A stretch of DNA of 17,791 nt, from assembly GCA_002392645.1 (NCBI GenBank), contig DGHL01000115.1:211-18001 (forward strand). Reading direction: 5' to 3'. Source of the stretch: Prevotellaceae bacterium UBA3849 (GTDB taxonomy: Bacteria > Bacteroidota > Bacteroidia > Bacteroidales > Bacteroidaceae). The position numbers were made by a program, and so were the translations under genes. The notes below the pieces were generated by a model. The model was not told the origin of the DNA. It did no database searches and saw only the letters and a list, made by a program, of their open reading frames with translations. The number at the start of each line of letters is the position of its first letter. Position 1 is the stretch's first letter. Shown here piece by piece: positions 7,760 through 15,603 of the stretch.

Positions 7760-8974
7760 TTATAGCTTATGGGTTATGAAATCATTCTTATCGGCTGACA
7801 TATAGCTGATGCGCAGGAACATGTTCCTAATGCTTATGGTCCACTCATAAAGCACTGCGGCAAGCGAACCGATGGAGTTGAAGTACTCCAACTTACTGCT
7901 GTATAGGCAGCAACGCTCCACCAATGATATTATCCAACATAGTACCGAACCACCCAACAGCGTCACACCGTCTATGGTGCCGAATGCCTTCAGTATGTCT
8001 GCCTGTCCTGGAATCTGTAACAGTTCATACTGCATTGCCGTGAGTAGCACGCCGATACATACGGCGATGAAGGACAGTATATTGAACAGGTGCATCATAT
8101 ACAAGTCTATCTTATACATAGACTTGAACTTTGCCGACCTATCGAGGCCTTTCAAGGCGTCAAGGGCATAGAGACGTTTCATTCTCATGTATTCCTCGGC
8201 CGGTTCAAACTGCTCCATCCTTGCTTCTGGCTCAATGGCTATGGCACATTTGTCTTCCTTTGCGAACTTATTGACAAGGAACTCATACTCTGCCCTTGCA
8301 AACTCAAGGTTACCAGAGAAGCCACGCTGCTCAAAGAACTCGCTGCGACGCATTATCATCATTGACTGGTTGGTGCTGAAAGCCATGCCACGCTGCGCAC
8401 TGCGAAGGTGATAGAGCATGGTACGCAGATGCTCGAAGCGATAGTATGTAGGCGTGTCTTCCTCATAAGGTGTCATGCCAAGCACCATGTTCTTGTCGTC
8501 TGTGCAGTGACGCGCCACGGCGGCGAGCCATTCATTTGACGACGGTTTGCAGTTGACGTCGGCAAACAGCAACCATTCATACTTTGCTGCCCTTATACCC
8601 AACGTGAGTCCAAGTTTCTTGCGACTTACATAGAGTGAAGAGTCTGGCAACATCGTATAGTACAGATGCGGATACTTCTCAGACATCAGCTTCAGGTAGT
8701 CCTCAGACTTCACGTCGCTCTGGTCTATAACGACCACAACCTGATAGCCTGCGGGATATTCCTGAGTAAGGTAATGCGGCAGCACCCTTTCAAGGTAATG
8801 ATAGCAATCGTGCTCTGCAAGCACTATTGACACAGGAGGCAGCGAGGCTCCGTTGTCTGAGCCGGAAGCTACTCCCTCTTCCTCAACCTTTCTGCTAAAC
8901 GGACTGAACAGGGGAGCAATAATCCCCAGCAGCAGCAGTACCCCCAAGGTTATAATTATAGGTAATGATATCAT
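7760..8974 (-). CDS. Membrane-anchored family 2 glycosyltransferase
   Basis: This 404-residue protein probably transfers a sugar at the inner membrane for cell-surface glycan synthesis. The start is set at MISLPIIITL (base 8974). An upstream in-frame ATG at 9058 would add an arginine-rich stretch that looks untranslated and would remove the expected spacing after lysA. Residues 2-24 are a membrane helix. A GT-A domain follows: VSIVLAEHDCYHYLERVLPHYL (48-69), VVVVIDQSD (79-87), and a D-containing metal-site segment LLFADVNC (135-142), a variant of the usual DxD. Two more hydrophobic spans lie near 295-315 and 335-352. The sequence MEQFEPAEEYMRMKRLYA sits where Q/RxxRW-like motifs occur in processive GT2 enzymes. 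The donor is unknown. It abuts the next glycosyltransferase gene with no gap. Confidence 0.82.
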   Translation of the reverse strand: MISLPIIITLGVLLLLGIIAPLFSPFSRKVEEEGVASGSDNGASLPPVSIVLAEHDCYHYLERVLPHYLTQEYPAGYQVVVVIDQSDVKSEDYLKLMSEKYPHLYYTMLPDSSLYVSRKKLGLTLGIRAAKYEWLLFADVNCKPSSNEWLAAVARHCTDDKNMVLGMTPYEEDTPTYYRFEHLRTMLYHLRSAQRGMAFSTNQSMMIMRRSEFFEQRGFSGNLEFARAEYEFLVNKFAKEDKCAIAIEPEARMEQFEPAEEYMRMKRLYALDALKGLDRSAKFKSMYKIDLYMMHLFNILSFIAVCIGVLLTAMQYELLQIPGQADILKAFGTIDGVTLLGGSVLCWIISLVERCCLYSSKLEYFNSIGSLAAVLYEWTISIRNMFLRISYMSADKNDFITHKL

Positions 8975-9072
8975 AGTTCTATGGTATGGATTATGAGTTC
9001 TTGCCCGGCGATGAGCAAAAGGTGCACACCGTTTCAGCCTACACCTGTCACTCACCACTCATAATGCTCTGC

Positions 9073-10215
9073 TTACATTAGGTATGCCTTTGGCAACTTG
9101 CGACAGTTGTACTGGCATGCCATTATCTCTCCGTATGCACCTGCAGAACGCAATGCTATGAGGTCACCACGATGACAAGCAGGAAGTTTTTCTTCCTTGC
9201 CGAAGACATCGCTTGACTCGCATATCGGACCTACGACGTCATACGTCTCCTCTGCTTCTGTGCTTGTAAGGTTCTGTATCTCATGGTGTGCATCGTAAAG
9301 TGCCGGACGTATCAGATCGCTCATGCCTGCATCGACGATGGCGAACTGCTTTACGTGTGCATGCTTTACATACAATACACGGGTGATGAGTGAACCCATC
9401 TGACCTACCACGGCACGACCAAGTTCGAAGTGCATCTGCTGGCCTTCGCGCAACTGTAGGTTCTTGGCGTAGGTGTCAAAATACTTCTTAAAGTCTGGTA
9501 TAGGCTTACCATCTGGATCATCGTATGCTATGCCGAGTCCGCCGCCTACGTTGATATTCTGCACCTTGATGCCTTGTTCCTCAAGACGGTCCTGCAACTC
9601 ATTGATGCGTTTGGCAAGTGCTTCAAAGTCACCCATCTCAAGTATCTGCGAACCTATGTGGAAGTGCAGTCCTATGAACTCGATGTTGGCAAGAGCCACG
9701 GCAGCCTTGACTGCAGTCTCCATGTCCTCCATGGCGATACCGAATTTGTTTTCTGCCAGACCTGTAGTGATGTTGGCATGTGTATGCGCACCGACGTTAG
9801 GATTTATACGGAAGCATACCTTGGCAGTATTACCCTTTGCTGCAGCAAGCTCATTGATGATGTTTAGCTCTTCGAGCGACTCTACATTAAAGCAGAATAT
9901 ACCAGCATCGAGTCCCAGGTTTATCTCCCAGTCAGCCTTACCTACGCCGGCATATACAATCTTGCCGGCATCAAAACCAGCATCGAGCGCACGCTGTATC
10001 TCGCCACCGCTCACGGCATCAACGCCGAAGCCTGCCTTCTGTATCTCACGCAACACCTCTATGTTGGCATTTGCCTTGATAGCATAGTGCAGGTGATATC
10101 CCTGATGCTGTGACAGTTCCTTCTTTATAGTGTCAAGGGTATCATTAAGCAACTTTCTGTCGTAGTAATAGAAAGGTGTCTCTATGCCCTTGAATTTCTC
10201 TATTGGAAAATTCAT
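9073..10215 (-). CDS. lysA: Diaminopimelate decarboxylase
   Basis: This 380-residue PLP enzyme converts meso-diaminopimelate to lysine, the last step of lysine synthesis. The PLP lysine is K48 in HYAIKANAN. Other family marks are HIGSQ (186-190), the phosphate-binding GGGLG (224-228), and the second-subunit segment GPICESSDVF with C332 and E333. The C-terminal SAGAYGEIMACQYN is also typical. The usual EPGR motif reads ELGR (264-267), a proline-to-leucine change that leaves the glutamate and arginine in place, so activity is expected. The gene lies 65 bases after lysC, with a hairpin in the gap, and the pair forms the first and last enzymes of the lysine route. The start at MNFPIEKFKG fits family N-termini. 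Confidence 0.96.
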   Translation of the reverse strand: MNFPIEKFKGIETPFYYYDRKLLNDTLDTIKKELSQHQGYHLHYAIKANANIEVLREIQKAGFGVDAVSGGEIQRALDAGFDAGKIVYAGVGKADWEINLGLDAGIFCFNVESLEELNIINELAAAKGNTAKVCFRINPNVGAHTHANITTGLAENKFGIAMEDMETAVKAAVALANIEFIGLHFHIGSQILEMGDFEALAKRINELQDRLEEQGIKVQNINVGGGLGIAYDDPDGKPIPDFKKYFDTYAKNLQLREGQQMHFELGRAVVGQMGSLITRVLYVKHAHVKQFAIVDAGMSDLIRPALYDAHHEIQNLTSTEAEETYDVVGPICESSDVFGKEEKLPACHRGDLIALRSAGAYGEIMACQYNCRKLPKAYLM

Positions 10216-10235
10216 AATTACAAGTTATGAGTAAT

Positions 10236-10273
10236 GTGCTATGGGGCGATAATCATTTATCGACCCATAACAC
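10236..10273 (-). other. Imperfect 17-bp hairpin between lysC and lysA
   Basis: The arms at 10236-10252 and 10257-10273 pair over 17 positions with two mismatches around a 4-base loop; the inner CGATAA/TTATCG part is perfect. No T-run follows on the minus strand, so it is not a standard terminator. It may be a processing, stability or regulatory element that sets different lysC and lysA levels. Confidence 0.6.
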
Positions 10274-10280
10274 GCTATTC

Positions 10281-11597
10281 TTAATTAAACAGTTTTGCAG
10301 AAAGGTTCTGCAGAGCCTGCTTCTTGTCTGACTCGCGGATGAGGAACGAGATGTTGTAGTTTGAGCCGCCATAGGAAATCATACGTACAGGTATGTTTGC
10401 CATTGCGTCTGTAACGAGTGTCTCGAAGCCCACGTTGCTCCAGTCGAGGTCGCCGGCAACACAGATGATACACATATCCTCATCAACAGTTACCGAACCA
10501 TACTTCTTCAGTTCGTCAACTATGCGGTTGAGGTTGCTGTTGTTATCAATGCTGACGCTTACGCCTACCTCTGACGTAGTAATCATGTCGATTGGTGTGT
10601 TGTTGTTCTCGAAGATCTCGAACACCTTGCGCAGGAATCCTGTAGCAAGCAACATGCGTGAAGACTTTATCTTGATAGCAGTGATATTGTCCTTTGCTGC
10701 AACGGCCTTGATCTTACCACGTACCAACTCGTTGTTGATCACGGTACCTTCTGCGTCTGGCTCCATTGTGTTCTTGATACGTACTGGTATGCCTGCGAAC
10801 TTAGCTGGTTGTACGCATGTAGGATGCAGAATCTTTGCACCGAAGTATGCGAGCTCGGCAGCCTCCTCGAAGTTCAGCTGGTGTACGGCATCGGTCTTCT
10901 CCACGAAACGTGGGTCATTGTTGTGCATGCCGTCGATATCAGTCCAGATGAGTATCTCATCAGCACCCATGGCTGCACCGATGAGTGAAGCGGTATAGTC
11001 AGAACCACCACGCTGCAGGTTGTCAACCTCGTCGTATGCGTTACGGCAAACAAAACCCTGTGTGATATATATCTGGTAGCCCTTGTTCTGACGCATCACC
11101 TCTGCCAGGTGCTCCTTGATGTATGGCATGTCTGGCTCTGCATTCTTGTCTGTACGCATGAAGGTAAGTGCATCGAGCAATACGGTCTTCACGCCCTGCT
11201 CGTTAAGGTAGTTTGTCACCATATTGGTTGACATCACCTCACCCTGTGCTACAACGATCTTTTCCTCAAAAGAAGTGAAGGTGTCCTTTGTGAATGAGCG
11301 AAGATACTCAAACTCCTTCTTCAGGAACTCACGTGTCTTCTGCTTCATAGCGTCTGTAGAGTAAAGTTCCTCCACATGTGCCATGTATTTCTTCTCGAGT
11401 GTATTGATTACTTCCTGTGCTCCTTCTGGATTCTTCTTATAGAGGTAGTCTGATATCTCCACAAGTGAGTTTGTTGTTCCAGACATGGCTGAGAGCACAA
11501 CGAATGTTGGGTCTCCAGACTTTGTTACGAGTTTTGCCACTCCCTGCATACGCTCCGCTGATCCTACGGACGTACCGCCGAATTTCATTACTTTCAT
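10281..11597 (-). CDS. lysC: Aspartate kinase (monofunctional)
   Basis: This 438-residue enzyme phosphorylates aspartate at the entry to lysine, threonine and methionine synthesis. The N-terminal kinase domain begins with KFGGTSVGSAERM (5-17). It includes the aspartate/ATP-site segment GGSDYTASLIGAAMGADEI (197-215) and WTDIDGMHNNDPR (218-230). The C-terminal part (about 305-438) holds a pair of ACT domains, seen in the segments GFLRKVFEIFENNNTPIDMI and ISYGGSNYNISFLI, which bind feedback inhibitors in this family. The length fits a single-function enzyme with no homoserine dehydrogenase domain attached. Placement just upstream of lysA suggests that lysine supply is its main role. It is 145 bases downstream of ftsE, a gap with no clear promoter of the type seen elsewhere in the window. 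Confidence 0.96.
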   Translation of the reverse strand: MKVMKFGGTSVGSAERMQGVAKLVTKSGDPTFVVLSAMSGTTNSLVEISDYLYKKNPEGAQEVINTLEKKYMAHVEELYSTDAMKQKTREFLKKEFEYLRSFTKDTFTSFEEKIVVAQGEVMSTNMVTNYLNEQGVKTVLLDALTFMRTDKNAEPDMPYIKEHLAEVMRQNKGYQIYITQGFVCRNAYDEVDNLQRGGSDYTASLIGAAMGADEILIWTDIDGMHNNDPRFVEKTDAVHQLNFEEAAELAYFGAKILHPTCVQPAKFAGIPVRIKNTMEPDAEGTVINNELVRGKIKAVAAKDNITAIKIKSSRMLLATGFLRKVFEIFENNNTPIDMITTSEVGVSVSIDNNSNLNRIVDELKKYGSVTVDEDMCIICVAGDLDWSNVGFETLVTDAMANIPVRMISYGGSNYNISFLIRESDKKQALQNLSAKLFN

Positions 11598-11667
11598 TGC
11601 TGCTTATTTATGTTTTTTACGTTCCTTATTATTTTTCTCCTTATATATAATTCAACTTTCGCAACCT

Positions 11668-11701
11668 TTGCCTGCCTTGCTGACAGAAGGAGGCAGAGGA
11701 T
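11668..11701 (-). other. Imperfect inverted repeat between ftsE and lysC
   Basis: CCTTTGCCTGCC and GGAGGCAGAGG can pair with one mismatch and one bulge around a loop of about 11 bases. It lies after the ftsE stop in transcription order. No T-run follows it directly, so it is at best a weak terminator or lysC leader structure. Confidence 0.4.
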
Positions 11702-11742
11702 TTCGATAGTTTAGCAATTCGTCACTTTGCTTCTCCCTCAGC

Positions 11743-12429
11743 CTACTGCTTTACGTTCTTCTCCGTAAGATTACGCAACTTGCCGTCTTCGCACTGATAT
11801 ACTATGCCGGGGAACTGCTCCAACAGTGACATATTGTGCGTGGTGATGACCACTGCGGTGCCTGTGGCAGAGATATCCCTAAACAGTCCTATTATATTTT
11901 CCGCCGTTTCCGGGTCAAGGTTTCCCGTCGGCTCATCAGCAAGAATTATCTTAGGAGAATTAAGCAGTGAGCGAGCTATGGCTATACGCTGCTGCTCTCC
12001 GCCGGACAACTCATGGGGCATCTTGTCTTCATAGCCTTGCATGCTTACCGACTTCATCACCTCCGTTATGCGCTTGTCTATGTCATACTGTTCGTTCCAT
12101 CCAGTGGCACGCAGCACGAACTCAAGGTTTTTCTTCACGGTGCGGTCAGTAAGTAACTTAAAGTCCTGAAACACTATGCCGAGTTCACGGCGCAGGCTCT
12201 GCACCTCACTGCGCTTGACGGTCATCATATCCCTGCCAAGCACGATGGCTGACGATGCCTCTTCTATCTCCAGCTCACCATACACGGTGCGCAACAGCGA
12301 GCTCTTACCAGAGCCCACCTTACCTATTATATATATAAACTCGCCGGCATTAACCTTGAAGTCAACGCCCTTCAGCACCACCTCGTCATCATAATGACCT
12401 ATGGTTACGTTTTTGTAGTTTATCAGCAT
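11743..12429 (-). CDS. ftsE: Cell-division ABC transporter ATP-binding protein FtsE
   Basis: This 228-residue ATPase acts with the membrane protein FtsX to couple the division machinery to cell-wall hydrolases at the inner membrane. Motifs: Walker A GKVGSGKS (36-43), Q-loop FQDF with Q88, signature LSGGEQQR (141-148), Walker B with ILADEP (162-167) including E166, and the H-loop H198 in TTHNM. FQDFKLLTDRTVKKNLEF is characteristic of FtsE within the LolD/MacB-like group. ftsX is not in the window, so the pair is not adjacent here. The gene sits between hisE and lysC, 164 bases after hisE. LolD is the main alternative assignment; the F-Q-D-F-K-L-L wording favours FtsE. Confidence 0.85.
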   Translation of the reverse strand: MLINYKNVTIGHYDDEVVLKGVDFKVNAGEFIYIIGKVGSGKSSLLRTVYGELEIEEASSAIVLGRDMMTVKRSEVQSLRRELGIVFQDFKLLTDRTVKKNLEFVLRATGWNEQYDIDKRITEVMKSVSMQGYEDKMPHELSGGEQQRIAIARSLLNSPKIILADEPTGNLDPETAENIIGLFRDISATGTAVVITTHNMSLLEQFPGIVYQCEDGKLRNLTEKNVKQ

Positions 12430-12593
12430 AGTGATTTCACGATTATGGGTTATGAGTTACTGCCCAGACGACTCAGGCGTCCATTGGCGTACGAAGCCTT
12501 ACTGCGTACCGAGCTACGATTTCATGAACCGACGTCTGCACATGGCACTGCCATGCACACGCCGTCCACGATGCAACGAAGCCACGCAGCACT
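12430..12593 (-). other. GC-richer gap between hisE and ftsE with small hairpins
   Basis: This 164-base gap holds no credible gene. Two short perfect hairpins are visible: AGCACT/AGTGCT over the hisE stop (12588-12601) and CATGGC/GCCATG with a 3-base loop (12541-12555). Near ftsE the minus strand reads ACTCATAACCCATAA, one copy of a motif that recurs in several gaps of this block. Confidence 0.5.
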
Positions 12594-12908
12594 TTAGTGC
12601 TTCTTCCAGCCAGGATTATGACGCTCTGCAAGCTCTGCAGCGAGGTCCTCTATGCGCAGTCCCTTTGAAGTAAGGAGCACTATGAGGTGATAGAGCATGT
12701 CTGAACCTTCATAAATCAGACGGTCGTTAGTGCCGTTGGTAGCCTCGATTACGAGTTCAAGTGCTTCCTCGCCTACCTTCTGAGCCATACGGTTCAGTCC
12801 GTCCTTAAACAGTGATGTTGTGTAAGAGCCCTCTGGCATCTCTTCGTGACGTTTCTCTATGAAATCTTGCAGTTCTGTGAGAAACAAAAGTGGATTTTTC
12901 TCTTCCAT
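12594..12908 (-). CDS. hisE: Phosphoribosyl-ATP pyrophosphohydrolase
   Basis: This 104-residue all-helical enzyme removes pyrophosphate from phosphoribosyl-ATP, the second step of histidine synthesis. MazG-like metal motifs are present: KVGEEALELVIEA (44-56) and EGSDMLYHLIVLL (67-79). It stands alone as a separate gene, although in many Bacteroidetes as I recall it is fused behind HisI. Here it starts 68 bases after the hisI stop in its own frame, with a complete N-terminus (MEEKNPLLFLTELQDFIEKR). It is last of the his genes in this block. Confidence 0.95.
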   Translation of the reverse strand: MEEKNPLLFLTELQDFIEKRHEEMPEGSYTTSLFKDGLNRMAQKVGEEALELVIEATNGTNDRLIYEGSDMLYHLIVLLTSKGLRIEDLAAELAERHNPGWKKH

Positions 12909-12976
12909 TGCTATATTTAAATGTATTTTATATTTTATTTCGTAACGTCTCTCATCCGTCCATCCCTATTTCCCTA

Positions 12977-13288
12977 TCACTTGTTTTCCTCTCCCCAACA
13001 AGTGTCGGTACCGGTATGGCATGTAGGACCATGTGGATGCACCTTCACAAGCAAGGTGTCATTATCACAATCCACCTTGATGTCAATGAGGTCAAGGAAA
13101 TTGCCACTTGTCTCGCCCTTGGTCCACAGACACTTGCGTCCACGGCTCCAGAACGTAACCTTCTTAGTTTCCAATGTCTTCTGATAGGCTTCTTCATTCA
13201 TATAGCCCAGCATCAAGACATTCTTTGTGTCGGCGTCCTGTATTATGGCAGGCACCAAGCCACCGCCCTTCTCAAAATCTATCTTCAT
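12977..13288 (-). CDS. hisI: Phosphoribosyl-AMP cyclohydrolase
   Basis: This 103-residue enzyme opens the adenine ring of phosphoribosyl-AMP, the third step of histidine synthesis. Family motifs are complete: FWSRGRKCLWTKGETSGN (46-63), the metal-binding VDCDNDTLL (72-80), and the zinc cysteine region GPTCHTGTDTCW (87-98). The protein stops at ENK, just after this motif, with no HisE domain attached, so it is the single-domain form. It sits between hisF (75-base gap) and hisE (68-base gap) on the same strand. Confidence 0.95.
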   Translation of the reverse strand: MKIDFEKGGGLVPAIIQDADTKNVLMLGYMNEEAYQKTLETKKVTFWSRGRKCLWTKGETSGNFLDLIDIKVDCDNDTLLVKVHPHGPTCHTGTDTCWGEENK

Positions 13289-13363
13289 CGTTATTATATT
13301 TTCTGTTCATCCTAATGCAGTAATCCTGCTCGCTTACGAAGATGGCAGGAGAGCCAGAAGTCT

Positions 13364-14116
13364 TCACCTTACCGTTATTCCCTCGCCTCTCAGCCACTGC
13401 TTAAGCTCTGGCACAGGTATCTCGCCAAAATGGAACACGCTGGCTGCGAGTGCAGCATCTGCCTTACCCTCAAGGAACACATCGCGGAAATGCTCTTTCT
13501 TTCCGGCTCCGCCTGATGCGATTATCGGTATAGGCAACGCATCTGAAAGCATGGCAAGCGCCTCATTGGCAAACCCTTGCTTTACGCCGTCGTGATTCAT
13601 TGAGGTAAACAGTATCTCGCCTGCTCCGCGGTCTGCCACCTCCTTTGCCCAGTCCAGCAAAGTACGCTCCACTCGTATGCGTCCGCCATTTACATAGCAG
13701 TGCCATCCGTCTTCATCGTTGCGGGCATCGATGGCACACACGCAAACCTGCGAACCAAAGCGCTTCACTATCTCGTCTATCAACTCAGGGCGACGCAGTG
13801 CGGCACTGTTTACGCTTACCTTGTCGGCACCGGCTGCAAGCATGCGCTCCACATCTTCAAGGGCATTGATGCCGCCACCCACCGTGAAGGGGATGTTTAT
13901 CTCCTGCGCCACGCGTGTCACCATATCGGTGAAGGTCTTTCTGCCCTCATGCGATGCCGTTATGTCAAGATATACCAGTTCGTCTGCTCCCTGGTCGCTG
14001 TATGCCTTGCCCAGTTCCACCGGGTCTCCAGCTGAACGGAGGTTTACGAAGTTCGTACCCTTCACCGTCTCACCGTTTTTCACGTCAAGGCATGGTATAA
14101 TTCGTTTTGCTAACAT
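13364..14116 (-). CDS. hisF: Imidazole glycerol phosphate synthase, cyclase subunit
   Basis: This 250-residue (beta/alpha)8 barrel joins ammonia delivered by HisH to PRFAR, giving imidazole glycerol phosphate and AICAR. The catalytic aspartates are D11 in IIPCLDVKNG and D130 in CAIDARNDEDG. Phosphate-binding segments are TVGGGI (78-83) and ASGGAG (200-205). TSMNHDGVKQGF (171-182) is a normal family variant. The length is standard. It lies 35 bases after hisA, and its partner hisH is one gene further upstream, as expected for the complex. Confidence 0.97.
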   Translation of the reverse strand: MLAKRIIPCLDVKNGETVKGTNFVNLRSAGDPVELGKAYSDQGADELVYLDITASHEGRKTFTDMVTRVAQEINIPFTVGGGINALEDVERMLAAGADKVSVNSAALRRPELIDEIVKRFGSQVCVCAIDARNDEDGWHCYVNGGRIRVERTLLDWAKEVADRGAGEILFTSMNHDGVKQGFANEALAMLSDALPIPIIASGGAGKKEHFRDVFLEGKADAALAASVFHFGEIPVPELKQWLRGEGITVR

Positions 14117-14151
14117 ATTGCAAGCAAGTTGTGAGTTATGAGTTATGAGTT

Positions 14152-14868
14152 TTAATTTGCGAAAAGTTGCGCAGGGTCTATCCTACCCTCGTAGTATGCC
14201 TTGCCGAACACTACGGCAGGGATGCCTTTTGCATCGAGCTGCTTTATGTCGTCGTTACAGCTTACGCCACCCGAGGCGATAAGATGGAGCTGCGGATATG
14301 TCGCCATTATGCGTTCGTACAATTCTACGGCAGGACCACCCAGCGTTCCGTCCTTGGAAATTTCCGTGCACAGCACGTTTCTCACCCCAAGACGCACATA
14401 CTTTTCAAGGAAAGGAATCAGTTCCTCGGCAGAATCTTCCTTCCATCCGTTTATGCTTATCATGCCATTGCGCACATCTGCACCGAGTATCACCTTGTCT
14501 GCACCATAGCGCTTTATCCACTCCTCGCACAGTGCAGGATTGGTGACAGCGATACTGCCAAGCGTCACCATCGACGCTCCCGCTGCGAAAGCTTTCTCGA
14601 TATCCTCGGCTGTCTTGATGCCACCGCCGAAATCCACCACGAGGCTCGTTGCCTCCGTCACGGCTCTCAACACGGCGTCGTTGACTATATGCTTCGACTT
14701 CGCTCCATCGAGGTCCACCATGTGTAGCCGCTTGAAGCCGAGTCGCTCAAACTCCTTTGCCTGGCTTACAGGGTCTTCGTTGTATATTTTCTTACTGTCG
14801 TACTCGCCCTTTGTGAGGCGTACGCATTTGCCATCTATCAGGTCTATGGCTGGTATCAGTTCTATCAT
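14152..14868 (-). CDS. hisA: ProFAR isomerase
   Basis: This 238-residue (beta/alpha)8 barrel isomerises ProFAR to PRFAR, the fourth step of histidine synthesis. The catalytic aspartates are D9 in IPAIDLIDGK and D131 in LGADVRNG. Phosphate-binding segments are FGGGIKT (80-86) and ASGGVS, near the end. CTEISKDGTLGGP (167-179) separates it from HisF. It lies 40 bases after hisH and 35 before hisF, inside a clear his operon. Confidence 0.97.
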   Translation of the reverse strand: MIELIPAIDLIDGKCVRLTKGEYDSKKIYNEDPVSQAKEFERLGFKRLHMVDLDGAKSKHIVNDAVLRAVTEATSLVVDFGGGIKTAEDIEKAFAAGASMVTLGSIAVTNPALCEEWIKRYGADKVILGADVRNGMISINGWKEDSAEELIPFLEKYVRLGVRNVLCTEISKDGTLGGPAVELYERIMATYPQLHLIASGGVSCNDDIKQLDAKGIPAVVFGKAYYEGRIDPAQLFAN

Positions 14869-14908
14869 CGTCGTTTTTTTATTCTGCCGAAAGACGCACC
14901 ATGGTCTC

Positions 14909-15514
14909 TCAGTCCTTCAACTTTTCAATAAAGTTCCTAATTATCGTCTCGCCCACCTTGCCGCTCTTCTCCGGATGAAACTGCGTAGCATAGAAGTTAT
15001 CCTTGTGAATAGCCGCGGAATAATCCAGGGTGAAATGGGTCTTTGCAATGGTAAATTCGTCGCTATACGGCACGTAGTAGCTATGAACGAAATACACGAA
15101 GTCACCTTCATTTAACCCGTCAAAGAGCGGAGAGTCATTGACAAACGAAAGGCTGTTCCAACCCATCTGCGGAATCTTTTCCTCGTGGCATGTAGGTTGG
15201 AATCTCTTCACGTCCATCGGAAACACTCCTATACAGTCGGTGTTGCCTTCCTCCGAATGACGGCAAAGCAACTGCTGGCCTATGCAGATGCCAAGCACAG
15301 GTTGCTTCAGGTCACGTATCACCTGGTCAAGGTTACGCTCCCTGAGATACTGCATGGCATTGTGAGCCTCGCCCTGCCCCGGAAATATCACCCTGTCTGA
15401 CGACATAAGCTCCGCCGCATCATCCGTCAGCACCGGCTCCACGCCAAGTCGCCTGACAGCGTTAATCACGCTGAAGATGTTGCCTGCGTTGTATTTTACT
15501 ATTGATACTTTCAT
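14909..15514 (-). CDS. hisH: Imidazole glycerol phosphate synthase, glutamine amidotransferase subunit
   Basis: This 201-residue class I glutamine amidotransferase feeds ammonia to HisF. The triad is complete: nucleophile C77 in LGICIGQQLL, with H180 and E182 in TQFHPEKSGKVG. The oxyanion-side loop reads FPGQGEAHNAM (44-54), a variant of the usual PGVGAF wording. The start is MKVSIVKYNAGN. The gene is first in the hisH-A-F-I-E series, with a clear promoter about 50 bases upstream. hisG, hisD, hisC and hisB are not adjacent and must be elsewhere. Confidence 0.96.
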   Translation of the reverse strand: MKVSIVKYNAGNIFSVINAVRRLGVEPVLTDDAAELMSSDRVIFPGQGEAHNAMQYLRERNLDQVIRDLKQPVLGICIGQQLLCRHSEEGNTDCIGVFPMDVKRFQPTCHEEKIPQMGWNSLSFVNDSPLFDGLNEGDFVYFVHSYYVPYSDEFTIAKTHFTLDYSAAIHKDNFYATQFHPEKSGKVGETIIRNFIEKLKD

Positions 15515-15572
15515 CTATGTTTGCAAGTGTTATTTTTTATCCTAAAAATCTCTGATTACCTATATTAATGTG

Positions 15573-15603
15573 CAAAGTTAATATTTTTTTCTGACATATC
15601 AAA
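15573..15603 (-). promoter_or_regulatory. Bacteroidetes-type promoter for the his operon
   Basis: The minus strand reads TTTG (15600-15603), 19 bases, then TAACTTTG (15573-15580). This matches the Bacteroidetes sigma consensus and is identical in form to the promoters at 3999-4029 and 16117-16147. The predicted start is near 15566, giving a leader of about 50 bases before hisH. Confidence 0.87.

Noticed and set aside
8975..9058. N-terminal extension of the GT2 gene to an upstream ATG
   Set aside because: The extra 28 residues are arginine/histidine rich and precede a perfect membrane-anchor start (MISLPIIITL). The stretch reads as intergenic and contains the recurring ACTCATAA motif.
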